Of a stretch of DNA of 11,299 nucleotides, positions 1 to 8,076 are shown in pieces. The position numbers were made by a program, and so were the translations under genes. The stretch is from DATDAW01 sp036524675. GTDB taxonomy: Bacteria > Verrucomicrobiota > Verrucomicrobiia > Chthoniobacterales > DASVRZ01. The stretch covers positions 1 through 11,299 of the forward strand of contig DATDBU010000133.1 of NCBI GenBank assembly GCA_036524675.1. The letters run 5' to 3'. A model generated the notes under the pieces. It was not told where the DNA came from and did not search any database. It worked only from the letters and a program-made list of their open reading frames with translations. Each line of letters starts with the position of its first letter. Position 1 is the stretch's first letter.

Positions 1-2
1 GA

Positions 3-59
3 GGAATCTCCAGTTTTGACATTGCCGAGGCGTGGTCGGGGATTGTTGACCAGCGATGA
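3..59 (+). CDS. 3' end of an unidentified upstream gene (partial)
   Basis: One frame is open from the window edge to a TGA at 57-59 and reads GISSFDIAEAWSGIVDQR. It looks like an ordinary protein C-terminus, and it ends about 100 bp before the nagA start on the same strand, so it may be the preceding gene of the same cluster. Eighteen residues are too few to name a family, and another frame is also open across this stretch, so the call is tentative. Confidence 0.3.
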   Translation, partial: GISSFDIAEAWSGIVDQR

Positions 60-160
60 GCCAACGGCAAGTCAAACGTGAACGAAACAGAGGTTTTCAG
101 GTTTCACGTTTCCGTGTTCAGTTGGCGGCTGCACCGCTGAGATCTGACTCCGGAAACCGA

Positions 161-1339
161 ATGCTTTTCACCAACGCGATATTGATTCTGCCCGATGGCC
201 TCTTGCCGAATGCCTGGTTGGAATTTTCGGGCGAAGGAAAAATCACGCGGTTCGGCACAGGACAACGGCCTCATGATCCTGTATCGATGGATCTCCGCGA
301 AAACTTCGTGTCGCCAGGTTTCATTGATTTGCACGTTCACGGCGCAATGCGTCGCGACACAATGGAAGCGTCTCATGAGGCGTTCGAGGAAATCGCCACA
401 TTTCACGCCTCGGGCGGTACGACTTCCCTGGCTTTAACGACCATCGCCGCGCCGATTCAGCGTATTGAGACGGTGCTCCACGCCGCACGCCATTTTCCAA
501 ATGCACATGCCGGCGCGCGATTGCTCGGCATTCACATTGAAGGTCCCTATTTTTCGAAGGAGAAATCAGGGGCTCATTCGCCAGATCTTCTCCGAGCGCC
601 GGACGACGCTTCTGAAATTGCACGATTACTGGCGTATTCAGACATAATTACCCAAATGACCGTTGCCCCCGAACTTCGAGGCGCGCTCCGACTGATCACG
701 CGCCTCACCGAGCATGGCATCATTGCCAGCGGGGGGCACAGCGACGCGTGGGCGGAAGACGCGGAAGCGGCCTTCGTCCACGGCATGCGTCAGGTGACGC
801 ACTCCTTCAATGCGATGTCCTCAGCGCGCCGGCGCGGTCCATTTCGCGAGGCGGGTTTGCTGGAATACGCCATGTCTGAGCCGGAAATTCGCTGTGAATT
901 GATTGCGGACGGAAAACACGTTTCCGCCACTTTAATGCGGGCCCTTTATCGAGCCAAAGGCCCTGATGGCATTCAACTGGTTACAGACGCAACCGCCGGC
1001 GCCGGACTGGAGGAAGGTGATCTCTTTTCCCTCGGAGAATTCAACTGCATCGTATCGGACGGAGTCGGAATGACCGCCGATGGCCAGGCACTTGCGGGAA
1101 GTACCGCGCGAATGATCGATTGCATCAAGAACATGGTCGAACTCGCAGGTATCCCTCTCTTCGAAGCAGTGCGCATGGCGACTCTAAATCCTGCGCTCGC
1201 TTTGGATGGCAAAGAACAAATTGGCGTGTTGCAACCTGGTGCCGCGGCTGATTTTGCCATTTTTTCGCCGGATTTCCGCGTATTGCAAACGTGGTCCCGG
1301 GGCCGGATCATTTTCGAGAATCGGAACGCCCATCCATGA
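161..1339 (+). CDS. nagA: N-acetylglucosamine-6-phosphate deacetylase
   Basis: Cytoplasmic amidohydrolase (392 aa) that hydrolyses GlcNAc-6-phosphate to glucosamine-6-phosphate and acetate, in amino-sugar catabolism and cell-wall recycling. Visible motifs: DLHVHG at residues 56-61; HIEGPYFS with metal-ligand Glu127; GGHSDA with His193; THSFNAMS with His214; IADGKH at 248-253; VTDATAG with catalytic Asp276; LAGST at 311-315. The intact HxH (His58/His60) resembles the binuclear-metal Bacillus-type enzyme rather than E. coli NagA, which lacks it. The ATG at 161 is chosen because LFTNAILILPDG is the usual family N-terminus. The frame is open back to 56, but those 35 residues (QVSRFRVQ and so on) are basic and unlike NagA. 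The stop overlaps the next gene by 4 bp (ATGA). No nagB is in the window. Confidence 0.93.
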   Translation: MLFTNAILILPDGLLPNAWLEFSGEGKITRFGTGQRPHDPVSMDLRENFVSPGFIDLHVHGAMRRDTMEASHEAFEEIATFHASGGTTSLALTTIAAPIQRIETVLHAARHFPNAHAGARLLGIHIEGPYFSKEKSGAHSPDLLRAPDDASEIARLLAYSDIITQMTVAPELRGALRLITRLTEHGIIASGGHSDAWAEDAEAAFVHGMRQVTHSFNAMSSARRRGPFREAGLLEYAMSEPEIRCELIADGKHVSATLMRALYRAKGPDGIQLVTDATAGAGLEEGDLFSLGEFNCIVSDGVGMTADGQALAGSTARMIDCIKNMVELAGIPLFEAVRMATLNPALALDGKEQIGVLQPGAAADFAIFSPDFRVLQTWSRGRIIFENRNAHP

Positions 1340-2388
1340 GCACAATCAAGAGGGAAGCCCAATTTCAGGTTGATGCCCGTCCACTCGTGGTCTTGAATCC
1401 GGGCGGCCGCGATCCTGACCAGGACTTTCCCGATTTCGCCGGCGGCCCCAGCCCGAAAATGCATGCGCCCGTGAACTATCATGGCTTCGCGGCGTGCACC
1501 GGTGGCGCGTTTGTCCGATCAATCGAGGCAGTCCGGGGCCGAAATGGGAAAGATGTTTTGCTGCTGCTGCGATCCGACACCGGGCAAAGTTTAAGGACCC
1601 TCAATCATCTGAAAGCCATCGGCTGCAATGTGTGGATCTCTTTCAAAGAAAGCGGGTTGCATCAAATCTCCGCCGCTCTGAAAAAGAGAATCAATGCCGC
1701 AAATTTTCGCACTCTGTGCCTCAATGCCGACGGAGCATTGGCTAGCACAGACGAAGCGGTTGCTTTTTACACGGCGGCGGGCTGCAAGAAAGTGCGCTTT
1801 CTGCCGACGCCCTGCCCGGTGGACGATCTGCGTTGGGACTTCTCACGGCCAATCGAAGCGCGGCTCGGTATTTTTTTGGGCACGCGGGAGTTTGATGTGC
1901 CTTCGAGAAATCACCTGGTTGCGGCGCTTGCTGCTTTCCGGCTCGGATATGAATTGGGCGTGCCGGTATCGATGATAAACGACGACGGTCGCTCCGGTCG
2001 CCAGCACATCAGGGCGTTGCAGGAAATTGTGCCGGGCGTTCGCCTGAACGTGATCGAGGGACGCCGAAGCTATCCGGACTATCTCCATCTCATCTCTCAA
2101 CATCAGCTCGTTTTTCAGCTCGACGCGAGCGCGGTGCCCGGTCAGGTCGCTGGCGACGCCCTACTCTGCCGCGTCCCATGCGTTGGCGGAAACGGCGCCA
2201 CCGAGAGGCTCGCGTTTCCGCATTTAAATAGCCACGGCCGCGATATTGAAGAGGTCCTGGTTTTGGCAAGACGCTTGTTGACCGAGCCGACTTTTTACCG
2301 TTCTGCAATCGAAGAAAGCCAACTCCTGGCCCATGAAAAGCTGTCTTTCGCGGTGATTCGCGACAAACTTCACGCTCAATTTTTATGA
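1336..2388 (+). CDS. putative GT-B-type glycosyltransferase
   Basis: A 350-aa soluble protein with no signal peptide or membrane segment. The N-terminal half has alternating strand/helix segments (RPLVVLNPGG, DVLLLLRSD, CNVWISF). The C-terminal half (about 175-350) looks like the nucleotide-sugar-binding half of a GT-B fold: RLGIFLGTREFD, GVPVSMINDDGRS, then YPDYLHLISQHQLVFQLD followed by GDALLCRVPCVGGNGATERLAFP. That last stretch has the position and flavour of the Glu-containing loop of GT4-like enzymes. The sugar donor and acceptor cannot be told. It starts inside the nagA stop (ATGA) and ends inside the trpD start (ATGA), so translation is probably coupled to both. The family call is inference; an uncharacterised DUF with a Rossmann-like fold is the alternative. 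Confidence 0.5.
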   Translation: MSTIKREAQFQVDARPLVVLNPGGRDPDQDFPDFAGGPSPKMHAPVNYHGFAACTGGAFVRSIEAVRGRNGKDVLLLLRSDTGQSLRTLNHLKAIGCNVWISFKESGLHQISAALKKRINAANFRTLCLNADGALASTDEAVAFYTAAGCKKVRFLPTPCPVDDLRWDFSRPIEARLGIFLGTREFDVPSRNHLVAALAAFRLGYELGVPVSMINDDGRSGRQHIRALQEIVPGVRLNVIEGRRSYPDYLHLISQHQLVFQLDASAVPGQVAGDALLCRVPCVGGNGATERLAFPHLNSHGRDIEEVLVLARRLLTEPTFYRSAIEESQLLAHEKLSFAVIRDKLHAQFL

Positions 2389-3422
2389 CCAGTGATCTTC
2401 CAATTGGCCACGAGCTCTCCGATTCCGAAATCCGCTCCTCTGCGGCCGCATTGCTTTCCACGGAGGTACCCGATGCTGACAAAGCGGTATTCTTGAAGTC
2501 GCTTCGCGAACGTGGCGAAACGGCGGACGAAATCGCCGGCTTTGTGGACGCTTTTCTGGATTTCGCCATTGATCCAGAGCTCGTGGTGCCCGAGGGAAAA
2601 GCCATCATCGATGTCTGTGGCACGGGTGGCGATGGGCTTCACCTTTTTAATGTTTCAACCGCAGCGATGTTTGTGGCGGCAGCAGGCGGCGTCACGGTAG
2701 TTAAACACGGCAACCGCGCCATTACCTCGAAATCCGGGGGCGCGGACATTCTTGAAGCGCTTGGCATTAAGATCGACGTCGGGCCTGCGATTTTCCGGCG
2801 TTGCATCGCGGAAACGGACTGCGGTTTTATGTTTGCGCCAAGGTACCATCCGGCATTCAAAGTCATCGCTCCGGTTCGGCGCCAGCTCGCCGCGGAAGGT
2901 ATCCCGACCATTTTCAATCTTCTCGGACCGCTGCTCAATCCGGCGCGGCCAACCCTCCAGCTCGTGGGCATTTTTTCCGAAGCCGCGATATCAAAGTATG
3001 CAGCGGTTTTGCAGAAAATCGGACGCCGAAAAGCGTGGGCGGTCCATGGAAAAACGGCCGACGGCCAAGGCATGGATGAGATTTCAACACTCGGCCCGAC
3101 CCTGGTGACAGAAGTCGCAGGGGAGACAATCCGTTCTTTCTTGCTGCCAGCGCCGGAAAATCCACCGGTCATCGCCGATCTTCGTGGAGGTGACGGCTCC
3201 AAAAACGCGGAAATCCTCGAGCACATCCTACGCGGCGGCAGAGGTTTTCCTGCGATTTCAGAGATCGTTGCCGTAAACGCCGGAGCGGCTCTCGTAATTG
3301 CGGACGTCGCAGTGGATCTCACTGCCGGAACGGCAAAAGCGCGGGAAATCATCGCCGCGGGAATTGCATGGAACAAAGTCGAGGCATTGCGGGAGATCAC
3401 CCTCTTGCCGGAAGGCTCTTGA
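2385..3422 (+). CDS. trpD: anthranilate phosphoribosyltransferase
   Basis: Transfers phosphoribose from PRPP to anthranilate, the second step of tryptophan synthesis. The protein is 345 aa, the normal family length. Motifs: DVCGTGGDG (76-84) for PRPP binding; NVSTA (89-93); VKHGNRAITSKSGGADILEALG (106-127); then FAPRYHPAFK, RRQLA and PTIFNLLGPLLNPARP; and GMDEIS near residue 230. The helical N-terminal domain occupies about 1-70. The start at 2385 overlaps the preceding stop by 4 bp (ATGA), so it is the last gene of a coupled trio. No other trp gene is in the window, and the pairing with nagA and a glycosyltransferase has no obvious metabolic logic. A TrpD2-like or nucleoside-phosphorylase-type relative is less likely, because the KHGN and GPLLNP motifs are intact. 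Confidence 0.93.
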   Translation: MTSDLPIGHELSDSEIRSSAAALLSTEVPDADKAVFLKSLRERGETADEIAGFVDAFLDFAIDPELVVPEGKAIIDVCGTGGDGLHLFNVSTAAMFVAAAGGVTVVKHGNRAITSKSGGADILEALGIKIDVGPAIFRRCIAETDCGFMFAPRYHPAFKVIAPVRRQLAAEGIPTIFNLLGPLLNPARPTLQLVGIFSEAAISKYAAVLQKIGRRKAWAVHGKTADGQGMDEISTLGPTLVTEVAGETIRSFLLPAPENPPVIADLRGGDGSKNAEILEHILRGGRGFPAISEIVAVNAGAALVIADVAVDLTAGTAKAREIIAAGIAWNKVEALREITLLPEGS

Positions 3423-3441
3423 GCGCGACTTTCGGCGCCTG

Positions 3442-4326
3442 TTACCTCAGTGGACGCGCAACCAGGATGCCGGCATTCGCCGAGAAGTGATACAAATAGT
3501 CCGACAAACGCTGGTCGATGACGACTTTTCCGTAGTTCCGTGGCGATGACGCATGCATGAAATGCAACACGCCGTCCTTTGTTCGCAACGCCAGGCCCAC
3601 ATGGGACGTGCCGACTCCGTCGCCGTCGCGTGACGTGATCCCGATAATATCTCCGTTGCGCAGATACTTTTCGATGCTGGCAACCCTCGATTTGGGAATG
3701 TGATACATCGTCGTGTTGCTGATCCGTGCCTCATGCTCAGCAATACCTGCGAGCAAGTCCGGATTCGCGACGAGGTAACGGTAATGCCGCCAGCCAACGG
3801 TCATTTCGCGGGCCATGTGCGGCGCGGGAACTCCGCCGAGCCGGCGTGTAAGATCCGCGACCAGGCCACGCTTATCGTTATCCCACAGCCAATCTTCGAG
3901 ATAATGGAGACGGGAAAGATAGGTCCCATCGCAGCGGCCGCCTCGATACCGATCCAGCTCGATATATCCAAGCAGCGTCTGAGGCGTCCAATTCGCGCGC
4001 GGTTGATCGAGCATACGAGCAAACCCCAGGGCGACCTCAAAAAATGTCCAGCAATCCAGTCCGGCGAGATTTACGGAAGGGGTTTCAACGTGATCGTCGA
4101 TCTCCAGCGTGAAGGATTTGTAAGGCGTCCCGACGAGCCATCGCCCTGCGGTGGCTGTTCGGTCGCCGATGGGAAGCTCCTGCCAATTTCCTGCGGCAGC
4201 TGCGGCGACCATGCGTTTGAATTTCGATTCCCCAATAAAAACTCTGTCGGACGGCAGTTCTGTCGCCCGGGCTGCACTCATACAGATAGAGACCAAGGCG
4301 AAAAGAGCAGTCAGGAACCGGCGCAT
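3442..4326 (-). CDS. exported DUF1460 (NlpC/P60-like) N-acetylmuramoyl-L-alanine amidase-like protein
   Basis: A 294-aa protein with an N-terminal signal peptide (MRRFLTALFALVSICMSAARA, cleavage near residue 21), so it acts in the periplasm or outside. The catalytic centre of the DUF1460 cysteine-peptidase fold is visible as AGLDCWTFFE (Cys92) and GTSHVGLAL (His242). GDIIGI and HFMHASS match the rest of the fold. The likely role is cleavage of peptidoglycan or muropeptides, possibly for recycling. The ATG at 4326 is preferred over the in-frame one at 4362 because it places the signal peptide at the very N-terminus. It converges on trpD with only 19 bp between the stops. Upstream is a 90-bp gap to the DUF374 gene containing a GC-rich hairpin (GCGCGA-TTT-TCGCGC, 4340-4354), which may attenuate read-through. 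Confidence 0.75.
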   Translation of the reverse strand: MRRFLTALFALVSICMSAARATELPSDRVFIGESKFKRMVAAAAAGNWQELPIGDRTATAGRWLVGTPYKSFTLEIDDHVETPSVNLAGLDCWTFFEVALGFARMLDQPRANWTPQTLLGYIELDRYRGGRCDGTYLSRLHYLEDWLWDNDKRGLVADLTRRLGGVPAPHMAREMTVGWRHYRYLVANPDLLAGIAEHEARISNTTMYHIPKSRVASIEKYLRNGDIIGITSRDGDGVGTSHVGLALRTKDGVLHFMHASSPRNYGKVVIDQRLSDYLYHFSANAGILVARPLR

Positions 4327-4416
4327 GGCGAGAATGATGGCGCGATTTTCGCGCGGGCGCAAAGCAATGGGGCACTTTGTTTTCCGGCGGTCGCCGCGGC
4401 AACAAACCCGCCGTTC

Positions 4417-5046
4417 TTATTCCCCTGCGCCATTCCGCAGAACTTTTTCCAACTCGGCCTGCTGCCGTTCCAGATCATCCGTTTCCGAAAAGAAACGTGC
4501 CGGCTCGATCTTCACATCGATCCGTGAAAATGGCACCGGAACAAAAAAACGATCCCAGGTTTTCAGCCGCCACGCCTTGGAAAAGTGCACGTGAATCGCG
4601 AGCACCGGGGCGCCGGTTTTCCGCGCCAGCGAAATCACGCCAGGGCTTAGCACATACTTCGGTCCCCGTGGACCATCGGGCGTAACGATCATCGTCCTGC
4701 CCGCGCGAAGGGTGCGGATTGCTTCGATCAGCCCGGCCGCGGCACGCTTTGAACTCGACCCCCGCACAGCTGTAACTCCGAGTTTTCCCAAGACCTGAGC
4801 CAGCACTTCTCCGTCACGGCTCGGACTGGTAAGTACGCTCATCGGCACCATCCCCGTCCGGTGAAATCCTGCCGTGATCAATCCGAGAATTCGATTGTGC
4901 CAGACGGCTATGATGAACGGGCCGCGCGGTTCGCCGGCGAGAAAACCGTTTGAATCTTCGATCCGCACATGGACAACTTTCCGAAGCAACCGGACGACTC
5001 CGGCAATCAAACCGGCAACTTTTTCCTCAGGAAGACGGATTTTCAT
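4417..5046 (-). CDS. DUF374 family lysophospholipid acyltransferase-like protein
   Basis: A 209-aa protein of the LPLAT superfamily, DUF374 branch, probably acting on the inner face of the cytoplasmic membrane. Markers: FIIAVWHNRILG with candidate catalytic His50; SPSRDGEVLAQVLGKLG (74-90); AVRGSSSKRAAAG (93-105); and the family hallmark TPDGPRGPKYVLSPG (122-136) followed by SLARKTGAPV. There is no cleavable signal; the N-terminal helix around residues 10-25 may associate with the membrane. The start at 5046 overlaps the ubiX stop (ATGA). An in-frame ATG 33 nt upstream would lie inside ubiX and is not preferred. DUF374 genes in Gram-negative bacteria often lie near lipid A or Kdo genes, but none are seen here, so the acyl acceptor is unknown. 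Confidence 0.8.
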   Translation of the reverse strand: MKIRLPEEKVAGLIAGVVRLLRKVVHVRIEDSNGFLAGEPRGPFIIAVWHNRILGLITAGFHRTGMVPMSVLTSPSRDGEVLAQVLGKLGVTAVRGSSSKRAAAGLIEAIRTLRAGRTMIVTPDGPRGPKYVLSPGVISLARKTGAPVLAIHVHFSKAWRLKTWDRFFVPVPFSRIDVKIEPARFFSETDDLERQQAELEKVLRNGAGE

Positions 5047-5594
5047 CCTTCTGTTTTCCAGCGAGCCGCGCCGGGGCATGGCAGGCCGAGCTGATCCAAA
5101 ATCCGATGAACGACCGTGTCCGCGAGCGTCTCGATCGTCTCAGGGCGACTGTAAAATGACGGCATCGCGGGGAGCACAACCGCACCCGCTTCGATCACCG
5201 TGACCACGTTGCGAGCCTGGATGAGATTCCAAGGGGTCTCACGCGGAACGAGGATCAACTTGCGCCGTTCTTTGAGGAAAACATCCGCCGCACGCAAGAT
5301 GAGGTTTTCACTGGTGCCCGCAGCGATGCGCCCAACCGTGCCCATCGAACACGGCACCACGACCATCGCGTCAAATAGCGACGAGCCGCTCGCAAAGGGG
5401 GCATTCATCGATTTTTCATTGTGCGAACGGACGCCGTCGGGAATCCGCAACGGTCCGATTTCCTCGTGTATGACCTGGTTCGCATACGCACTCAGCACGA
5501 GATGCACCTCGTGCGACGCGCAATCGACCTGATCCAGCAATCGCTGGAGATAAATCGATCCGGATGCCCCGGTGGCTGCGACGACAAGTTTCAT
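5043..5594 (-). CDS. ubiX: flavin prenyltransferase UbiX
   Basis: Makes prenylated FMN from FMN and dimethylallyl phosphate, the cofactor of UbiD-type decarboxylases. The protein is 183 aa, about the usual length. Motifs: ATGASGS near residue 7 (flavin phosphate site); MNAPFASGS; VVPCSMGTVGRIAAGTSENL; LILRAADVFLKERRKL; VPRETPWN; PAMPSFYSRP with the conserved Tyr; and HRILDQLGL with the conserved Arg. Met at 5594 begins MKLVVAATGASG, the typical N-terminus; the upstream ATG at 5636 adds 14 unconserved residues. No Shine-Dalgarno is visible. A hairpin CAGGC-N8-GCCTG (5597-5614) lies just before the start codon and might affect initiation. No ubiD is in the window, so the partner decarboxylase must be elsewhere. 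Confidence 0.92.
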   Translation of the reverse strand: MKLVVAATGASGSIYLQRLLDQVDCASHEVHLVLSAYANQVIHEEIGPLRIPDGVRSHNEKSMNAPFASGSSLFDAMVVVPCSMGTVGRIAAGTSENLILRAADVFLKERRKLILVPRETPWNLIQARNVVTVIEAGAVVLPAMPSFYSRPETIETLADTVVHRILDQLGLPCPGAARWKTEG

Positions 5595-5678
5595 AACAGG
5601 CTCGATCTTGCCTGTTTCCGGGCATTCGCCAATCAAGAATCGCTTCCGGCCAACTGAAGTTCGAAACTCCCCGCAACC

Positions 5679-6707
5679 CTATAGTTGCTCAATCTCCAAA
5701 ATCCTTGCCTCGATTCCTTCCATCCAATCGAGGTGCGTGGTGGTAATGATCTGCTGGCCTCCAGGCGGCAGAAGTCCAAGGAGACGGTTGCGGCGGCCGA
5801 CGTCAAGCTCGCCAAAAATGTCATCGATGAGGAGCAACGGCGGTTCATCCTGATTCTCTGCAAGTAACTCTGCCTGGCCGAGTTTCAGCGCAAGCGCAGC
5901 AGTCCGTTGCTGGCCCTCGGAGCCAAACGTTGCCACAGCTTTACCATCCAGCGACAGCAACAAATCGTCCCGGTGCGGGCCGACGACCGTCTGGCGCAGA
6001 CGGTTCTCTTCGTGGGCGGATTCAGCAAGGGCCACCGCAAAATCTTCGCCCGCCCCGTCGCGATAAGCCAATTTGAGCCCCTGCTCCGTGCCGCTGACCC
6101 CCTGATTCGCCGTTTCCGCCGGTCCGGCAAGCCGGTCGATCAACGCCATTCGCGCCTTTCGCAATTCCACACCGGCGTTGATGAGTGGTCCGTTATAAGC
6201 AGCCACTTCGCGGGGACGGCCACCCTGTTTCAGAAGGGCATTTCGCGAGCGGAGCGCTTTCTCGTACGCACGCAAATGGACTCGATACACGGGACGCACC
6301 TGAGCGATTGCAAAATCCAGAAATCGTCGCCGCAAATCGCTACCGCCTCGAATCAAATCCAGGTCGTCATTTCCAAACCACACGACACGCGCCACTTGCA
6401 GATACTCGTTCGCACGGCGTTGTTCCACGGCGTCGAGCACCAGTTTTCGCCGCATCGCGCTGTAGACATACTGGCAATGCGACGCGTTCCATTGACCTTC
6501 CAACGCAAAGCTTTTCTGCCCGAATCGGATCGCCTGCCCCAGCGTCGTCGCCCGGGGGGATAGCAAGCGCAACAAAACGCATGCCGCTTCCAGCAACGAC
6601 GTTTTCCCCCGAGCATTCGGCCCCACAATACAATTCCGTCCCGGCGCAAACTCCACACGCGCTCGCTCAAAACACCGAAATTGGCGTAACTCAAGCCAGC
6701 TCAACAT
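5679..6707 (-). CDS. recF: DNA replication and repair protein RecF
   Basis: An SMC-like ABC ATPase that helps load RecA at single-strand gaps, with RecO and RecR. The protein is 342 aa, slightly short for the family (often about 355-370). Motifs: N-terminal LELRQFRCFERARVEF; Walker A GPNARGKTS (29-37); VVGPHRDDLLL (241-251), a RecF hallmark; ABC signature FGSEGQQRTAALALKL (261-276); Walker B LLLIDDIFGELD (291-302); and TTTHLDW (322-328) as the switch His region. It is the first gene of a same-strand run recF, ubiX, DUF374, DUF1460, with 84 bp to ubiX. It is divergent from hisS across 64 bp, which must hold both promoters unless they lie inside genes. It is not next to dnaA, dnaN or gyrB here. 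Confidence 0.92.
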   Translation of the reverse strand: MLSWLELRQFRCFERARVEFAPGRNCIVGPNARGKTSLLEAACVLLRLLSPRATTLGQAIRFGQKSFALEGQWNASHCQYVYSAMRRKLVLDAVEQRRANEYLQVARVVWFGNDDLDLIRGGSDLRRRFLDFAIAQVRPVYRVHLRAYEKALRSRNALLKQGGRPREVAAYNGPLINAGVELRKARMALIDRLAGPAETANQGVSGTEQGLKLAYRDGAGEDFAVALAESAHEENRLRQTVVGPHRDDLLLSLDGKAVATFGSEGQQRTAALALKLGQAELLAENQDEPPLLLIDDIFGELDVGRRNRLLGLLPPGGQQIITTTHLDWMEGIEARILEIEQL

Positions 6708-6771
6708 AAGACTCGGTTCTCATTTGCAATGTTCGGCATGCCAGGCATCGTAACGCCCCACGCTGCCCGTC

Positions 6772-8004
6772 ATGCAACTTTTACCTGGTTTTCGCGACTT
6801 TTATCCCGCCGATTGTGCGCGCCGAAATTACATCCTGGACACGTGGCGCGCCGTCTGTCGGCGATACGGATTCGTCGAGTACGATGGGCCAGTGCTTGAA
6901 CCCATCGAGCTTTACAAAAAGAAATCTGGCGGCGAATTGGTAGGGCAACTCTTTGATTTCGTCGATAAAGGCGAGCGCCACGTCGCGCTTCGACCGGAAA
7001 TGACACCATCCCTCACTCGCATGGTCGCGGCTCGGGCGAAGGATTTCCGCAAACCGTTGAAGTGGTTCTGTGTGCCGCAATTTTTCCGGTACGAAAAGCA
7101 GCAACGCGGACGAACGCGTGAGTTTTACCAATTGAACGCGGACATCATCGGCGAGGAAAGTCCCGCCGCGGACGCGGAACTGATTGCCTTGGTCATCGAC
7201 GTGCTGCGCGCGTTTGGTTTTACAGAAAACGATTTCGTCGTCCGGCTGAGCAGCCGCACGGCATGGGAAGATTTTTTTACCGCCCGCGGAGGAAATCCGG
7301 AGGACGAATACGCGTTCTTCCAAATCGTGGACAAGGCCGAACGAACGCCCATTGAGAAAACCGATGCGTTATTGTCGCCGTTTGGAATCAAAGCGGAAGA
7401 AGTGCTGGCTTTCATGCGGTCAAAAGAACCGGTCGCCGGATTGGCGCAGGTTGTTGGCGATCTAACATCGCGCGGCCTTGGCGCATTTGTGGAGATCGAT
7501 TACGCAGTAGTCCGTGGTCTTGCTTATTACACCGGCACTGTTTTTGAAGTTTTCGACCGGGGCAAGAACGAGCGCGCTCTCGCGGGTGGCGGCCGCTACG
7601 ACAATCTTCTCAACCTCATGAGCGACGGGAAAACGAATCTTCCCGCATTGGGCGTGGGCATGGGCGACGTCGTGTTGGCGAATTTGATCAACGACGTTCC
7701 CGCAGCCCGTGAGAAGCTGGAAGCGGCACTAACCAATGGTCGTCCCTGCGATGTCTATGTGATCATCGCAAAAGAGGAATTGCGCGGAGAAGCGTTGAAG
7801 CTCGTGCAATCCCTGCGCGACGCGGGGCAGGAAGTCGACTATTCGTTAACTCCGGCGAAAGTCGGAAAGCAGTTCCAGACCGCCGAACAACTGGGAGCGT
7901 CCAAGGCGGTGTTAGTTGGCGACGAATGGCCCCAAGTTAAGGTAAAAGACCTGGCAACTCGAGAAGAACGTCTCGTAGCGGCTGACTCTCTCTGGAGAGA
8001 ATAG
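6772..8004 (+). CDS. hisS: histidine--tRNA ligase
   Basis: A class II aminoacyl-tRNA synthetase charging tRNA-His, 410 aa. The N-terminus MQLLPGFRDFYPAD fixes the start. No Shine-Dalgarno precedes it. Catalytic features: ALRPEMTPSLTRM (72-84); motif 2 FFRYEKQQRGRTREFYQLNADIIG region (104-127); histidine-A motif RGLAYYTGTVFE with Arg248; AGGGRYDNLL (271-280); motif 3 region LPALGVGMGDVVLANL (290-305). The anticodon-binding domain is about 325-408 (DVYVIIAK ... QLGASKAVLVGDE). Oddities: RGLAYY where E. coli has RGLDYY, and the motif 3 stretch has no Arg where E. coli has GLERL. The motif 2 wording (REFYQLNADI) is closer to archaeal/eukaryotic-style enzymes than to E. coli. It does not look like HisZ, because the histidine-binding loop and the anticodon domain are both present. 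Confidence 0.93.
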   Translation: MQLLPGFRDFYPADCARRNYILDTWRAVCRRYGFVEYDGPVLEPIELYKKKSGGELVGQLFDFVDKGERHVALRPEMTPSLTRMVAARAKDFRKPLKWFCVPQFFRYEKQQRGRTREFYQLNADIIGEESPAADAELIALVIDVLRAFGFTENDFVVRLSSRTAWEDFFTARGGNPEDEYAFFQIVDKAERTPIEKTDALLSPFGIKAEEVLAFMRSKEPVAGLAQVVGDLTSRGLGAFVEIDYAVVRGLAYYTGTVFEVFDRGKNERALAGGGRYDNLLNLMSDGKTNLPALGVGMGDVVLANLINDVPAAREKLEAALTNGRPCDVYVIIAKEELRGEALKLVQSLRDAGQEVDYSLTPAKVGKQFQTAEQLGASKAVLVGDEWPQVKVKDLATREERLVAADSLWRE

Positions 8005-8031
8005 GACGATGCTCCCGCACCACAGGACCCG

Positions 8032-8063
8032 GCGGCATGTCCGCAGTGTCCCGGCATTGCCGC
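8032..8063. terminator. weak stem-loop between the convergent hisS and rskA ends
   Basis: The 72-bp gap between the hisS stop and the rskA stop contains GCGGCA (8032-8037) paired with TGCCGC (8058-8063), plus a smaller GCGG-CATGT-CCGC hairpin inside it. No T-run follows on either strand, so intrinsic termination is doubtful. The convergent position is the main support. Confidence 0.25.
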
Positions 8064-8076
8064 GGATCGCACCTGA

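Noticed and set aside
56..160. Upstream extension of nagA to the ATG at 56
   Set aside because: The 35 added residues are basic and unlike NagA, and the DNA there holds TTTCAGGTTTCACGTTTCC-like repetitive sequence and an imperfect hairpin. The recognised N-terminus starts at 161.
3700..4527. 275-aa plus-strand ORF
   Set aside because: It lies antisense over the DUF1460 and DUF374 genes, both of which have clear motifs. Its translation shows no domain.
5907..6563. 218-aa plus-strand ORF
   Set aside because: It is antisense to recF, whose Walker and signature motifs are intact, and it is typical of GC-rich shadow frames.
6781..7323. 180-aa minus-strand ORF
   Set aside because: It is antisense to hisS and has no recognisable domain.
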